Shown here: positions 6,432-8,317 of the stretch, one piece after another
How the letters are laid out: every line of letters begins with the position of its first letter
Position numbering within the stretch: the stretch's first letter is position 1
NCBI GenBank assembly: GCA_002438345.1
Contig: DJUJ01000160.1
Coordinates: forward strand, 17,130 to 25,446
Direction of reading: 5' to 3'
DNA from: Paenibacillus sp. UBA6285
Lineage (GTDB): Bacteria > Bacillota > Bacilli > Paenibacillales > Paenibacillaceae
DNA length: 8,317 nt
Notes under the pieces: generated by a model
The model's input: the letters and a program-made list of their open reading frames with translations, nothing else
Databases searched by the model: none
Told to the model about the DNA's origin: nothing
Program-made: the position numbers and the translations under genes

Positions 6432-8153
6432 TTATTCATTTAAGCTCGAAACCTTCTCCCACTCGGTTAACAGCTCTTGTACGCTCTGTGCAGACTGCGG
6501 CTTACTGAACAAGTAACCTTGAATTTTATCGCAGCCTTGCTCCTGCAGATAATCGAGTTGCACAGTCTGCTCCACACCTTCTGCAATAACACACATATTC
6601 ATTCGTTTACCAATCATAATAATTTGTTCTACGAGAACAGCTTGATGTGTCCCTGTTCGAATGGAATCAATAAAGGACTTGTCTATTTTCAAAGTCGAGA
6701 TCGGCATATGAGTAAGATAACTTAAGGAGGAATAACCGGTACCAAAGTCGTCCAGTGCAATTTTAATGTTGTAAGCTCTGAGTTCAGTCAGTTTACTGCT
6801 CACATATTCATAAGATTCAACCAGAACACTCTCTGTGATCTCTAGCTCTAAGTATTCAGGGTCTAGCCCGGAGGCTTGCAAGGTGTCTAGAACTAATTCA
6901 TTGAAGTCGCTTTGCAGTAGCTGCAGCATTGAAATATTAACAGACATCGTAAGATGTGATAATCCTTGCTCATGAAGACTTTTCAAAAAGGCACAGGCCG
7001 TTCTGAGCACCCACGCTCCAAGAGGAATGATGAGATGGGAATCTTCTGCTATTTTGATAAACTTATCCGGAGGGACCATTCCTAGTATAGGGTTGTTCCA
7101 GCGCATAAGAGCCTCTAGTCCCGTCACCCTATTCTGAGTCAGATCAATCTGGGGTTGATAGAATACTTCCAGCTCATTTTTCTCTAAAGCATTATATAAC
7201 TGCTTCTCAATGTTCATTCGCTCAGTAAAGGTATCATTCAACGGCTGATCAAAGACGATAATTTGGCCCTTGCCGGCGTCTTTGGCTTTATACATAGCGA
7301 TGTCTGCGCATTTAAGCAGTTCCATAATATTACTTCCATGTTCGGGGTGAGTACTGATTCCGATGCTTAGGCTAACGTGTAGCAGACTGTCATCCATCTC
7401 AATGGCGTCTTTAAAACCGGCAATAATGTGGGAGGCTACGCTAGTTATGCACTGACTGTTCTCGATAGAATATAAAAGAACGATGAATTCATCCCCGGCG
7501 AAACGATACACTTCTCCACTACTCCCAACTAGGGAGACCAATCTCTCACTAACCTTAACAATTAGCCGGTCACCAAATTCATGGCCCATCGTATCATTTA
7601 CGTATTTGAAGTAATCAATGTCGATGAACATTAAGGCTGCAATGTTGTTCAGTTCCAAAATGCGAGGCCCATTCTCATAAAAAGCTAATTTGTTGGGCAA
7701 GCCGGTTAATAGATCATGATAAGCCAGATAATGCATCCTTTCTTCATTCAAAGCTAGCTTCTCTTGATTCTCAATGAGCTGATCATATTGCTGTCTGAGT
7801 TCTTCTTCCGTAGCTGTGATTTCCTCATAGGCGGCCTCTAGATTTTCGTGTGCGCTTACCCTTTCCCTATAGGCAAGATCGAGTTTCTTTTCGATCCTTT
7901 TAATCCGTTTGAGAGTACCTAGAATTAGTGCAAAGATAAGCAAAGCCGTTATGAGAATAAAGAACCAGCCTTTAATTATATTAATAAGTCTTATCCACTC
8001 CGGATCTCGCGTAAAAGTGGAAACGGCCTTATCTGTTATGGGGATCCATAAGCACCCTACAATAAAATATATTACGGCGATTTTTAAGGAACCCCGAACA
8101 GGATTGAAGGTTTGTTTGGATATGGAATCTTTGTGTTTGTTTCTTTGAAGCAT
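6432..8153 (-). CDS. Membrane-anchored GGDEF-EAL cyclic-di-GMP enzyme
   Basis: This 573-residue protein has two membrane segments (about 23-40 and 57-80) around a short outer loop, with LWIPITDK and KGWFF motifs, then a coiled coil (84-138). The GGDEF domain (about 140-302) has HDLLTGLPN, FIDIDYFK and AGDEF at 219-223, so the first Gly is Ala. There is no RxxD at the I-site position (210-213 is GSSG). The EAL domain (about 311-560) keeps E347 in EALMRW, N406 in SVNIS, E438/E441 in LEITES, D468/D469 in DDFGTGYSS, K489 in LKIDKSF, E525 in IAEGVE and QGYLFSKP near 545-552, so phosphodiesterase activity (c-di-GMP to pGpG) is expected. Cyclase activity is uncertain: AGDEF proteins can be active, but GTP-binding regulatory roles are also known for degenerate GGDEF domains. 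It is the first gene of the operon with the 7TM-GGDEF gene. The start ATG at 8153 is backed by AGGAGG five bases upstream. Confidence 0.95.
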   Translation of the reverse strand: MLQRNKHKDSISKQTFNPVRGSLKIAVIYFIVGCLWIPITDKAVSTFTRDPEWIRLINIIKGWFFILITALLIFALILGTLKRIKRIEKKLDLAYRERVSAHENLEAAYEEITATEEELRQQYDQLIENQEKLALNEERMHYLAYHDLLTGLPNKLAFYENGPRILELNNIAALMFIDIDYFKYVNDTMGHEFGDRLIVKVSERLVSLVGSSGEVYRFAGDEFIVLLYSIENSQCITSVASHIIAGFKDAIEMDDSLLHVSLSIGISTHPEHGSNIMELLKCADIAMYKAKDAGKGQIIVFDQPLNDTFTERMNIEKQLYNALEKNELEVFYQPQIDLTQNRVTGLEALMRWNNPILGMVPPDKFIKIAEDSHLIIPLGAWVLRTACAFLKSLHEQGLSHLTMSVNISMLQLLQSDFNELVLDTLQASGLDPEYLELEITESVLVESYEYVSSKLTELRAYNIKIALDDFGTGYSSLSYLTHMPISTLKIDKSFIDSIRTGTHQAVLVEQIIMIGKRMNMCVIAEGVEQTVQLDYLQEQGCDKIQGYLFSKPQSAQSVQELLTEWEKVSSLNE

Positions 8154-8158
8154 ATGTC

Positions 8159-8164
8159 CCTCCT
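8159..8164 (-). promoter_or_regulatory. Consensus Shine-Dalgarno of the GGDEF-EAL gene
   Basis: On the - strand AGGAGG lies five bases before the ATG at 8153-8151, a near-ideal ribosome binding site that fixes the start. Confidence 0.9.
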
Positions 8165-8204
8165 ATATCAAGCATGAGAGTTACTTGTTTTAGATGATTT
8201 CAAC

Positions 8205-8233
8205 ATATTTCATCAAAATCCTCTATTTGTCAG
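8205..8233 (-). promoter_or_regulatory. Tentative promoter of the c-di-GMP operon
   Basis: On the - strand CTGACA (complement of 8228-8233, five of six to TTGACA) is followed after 17 bases by AAATAT (complement of 8205-8210, three of six to TATAAT). It would give a leader of roughly 45 bases. The weak -10 keeps confidence low, and the true promoter may lie beyond the window. Confidence 0.25.
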
Positions 8234-8276
8234 CGATGTTCTGCAAATTTAAAGGATGAGTTTCTCGACAAGCTGG

Positions 8277-8303
8277 AGCTAGGCATTAATGCCTAGCTTT
8301 TTT
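8277..8303 (+). terminator. Orphan intrinsic terminator facing right
   Basis: AGCTAGGC (8277-8284) pairs perfectly with GCCTAGCT (8291-8298) around ATTAAT, followed by six T (8298-8303) on the + strand. The - strand side lacks a U-tract, so it works rightward only. No + strand gene precedes it: the neighbouring coding DNA to the left is on the - strand. It may end a short RNA or stop antisense readthrough. Confidence 0.8.
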
Positions 8304-8317
8304 GAAATATAAGAAAG

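Noticed and set aside
8165..8199. A sigma-D-like promoter (TAAA, spacer, CTTGATAT) on the - strand, tempting for a motility-linked c-di-GMP operon.
   Set aside because: The downstream box matches only five of eight bases, and transcription would begin inside or after the Shine-Dalgarno site, leaving no usable leader.
8256..8282. An eight-codon + strand frame (MSFSTSWS) ending at the orphan terminator stem.
   Set aside because: Its purine stretch touches the ATG with no spacing, it is extremely short, and the stop lies in the stem; no sign of coding.

Overview
The window looks like chromosomal DNA from a Paenibacillus-like member of the Firmicutes. The reasons are strong AGGAGG/AAGGTG-type Shine-Dalgarno sites, AT-leaning codon use, U-tract intrinsic terminators, and signalling proteins of the kind that are abundant in Paenibacillaceae. 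The genus is an inference from protein style, not from a database match. There are no rRNA or tRNA genes, CRISPR arrays, transposases or phage genes.

Left half (1-4184, + strand): the window opens inside a very large cytoplasmic sensor kinase. The visible part holds the end of a STAND/AAA-type ATPase module, a long TPR-like helical region, a GAF domain, a signalling coiled coil and a HisKA_3/HATPase_c histidine kinase core. Its stop codon overlaps the start of a NarL/LuxR-type response regulator (ATGA, 3531-3534), so the two form a translationally coupled two-component pair.

Middle (4185-4727): a 128-base gap carries an 8-bp inverted repeat overlapping a tentative promoter. It is followed by a small zinc-ribbon gene of the YjdM/PhnA family. 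This gene and the convergent gene on the other strand share a strong hairpin with U-tracts on both sides, probably a bidirectional terminator.

Right half (4728-8164, - strand): a two-gene cyclic-di-GMP operon is read leftward. The first gene encodes a membrane-anchored GGDEF-EAL protein with an AGDEF cyclase signature, no I-site and an apparently complete EAL phosphodiesterase site. After 39 bases comes a 7TM-PAS-GGDEF protein with GGEEF and an RxxD inhibitory site, starting at GTG. The pair therefore encodes a feedback-inhibited synthase candidate together with a bifunctional or mainly degrading enzyme.

Right edge (8165-8317): the leader of the c-di-GMP operon also contains a clear intrinsic terminator facing the opposite way (+ strand) with no + strand gene before it. 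This is the least explained element in the window and could mark a short divergent or antisense RNA. Otherwise the content is ordinary signalling genes, and I see no convincing new defence, mobile or biosynthetic system.
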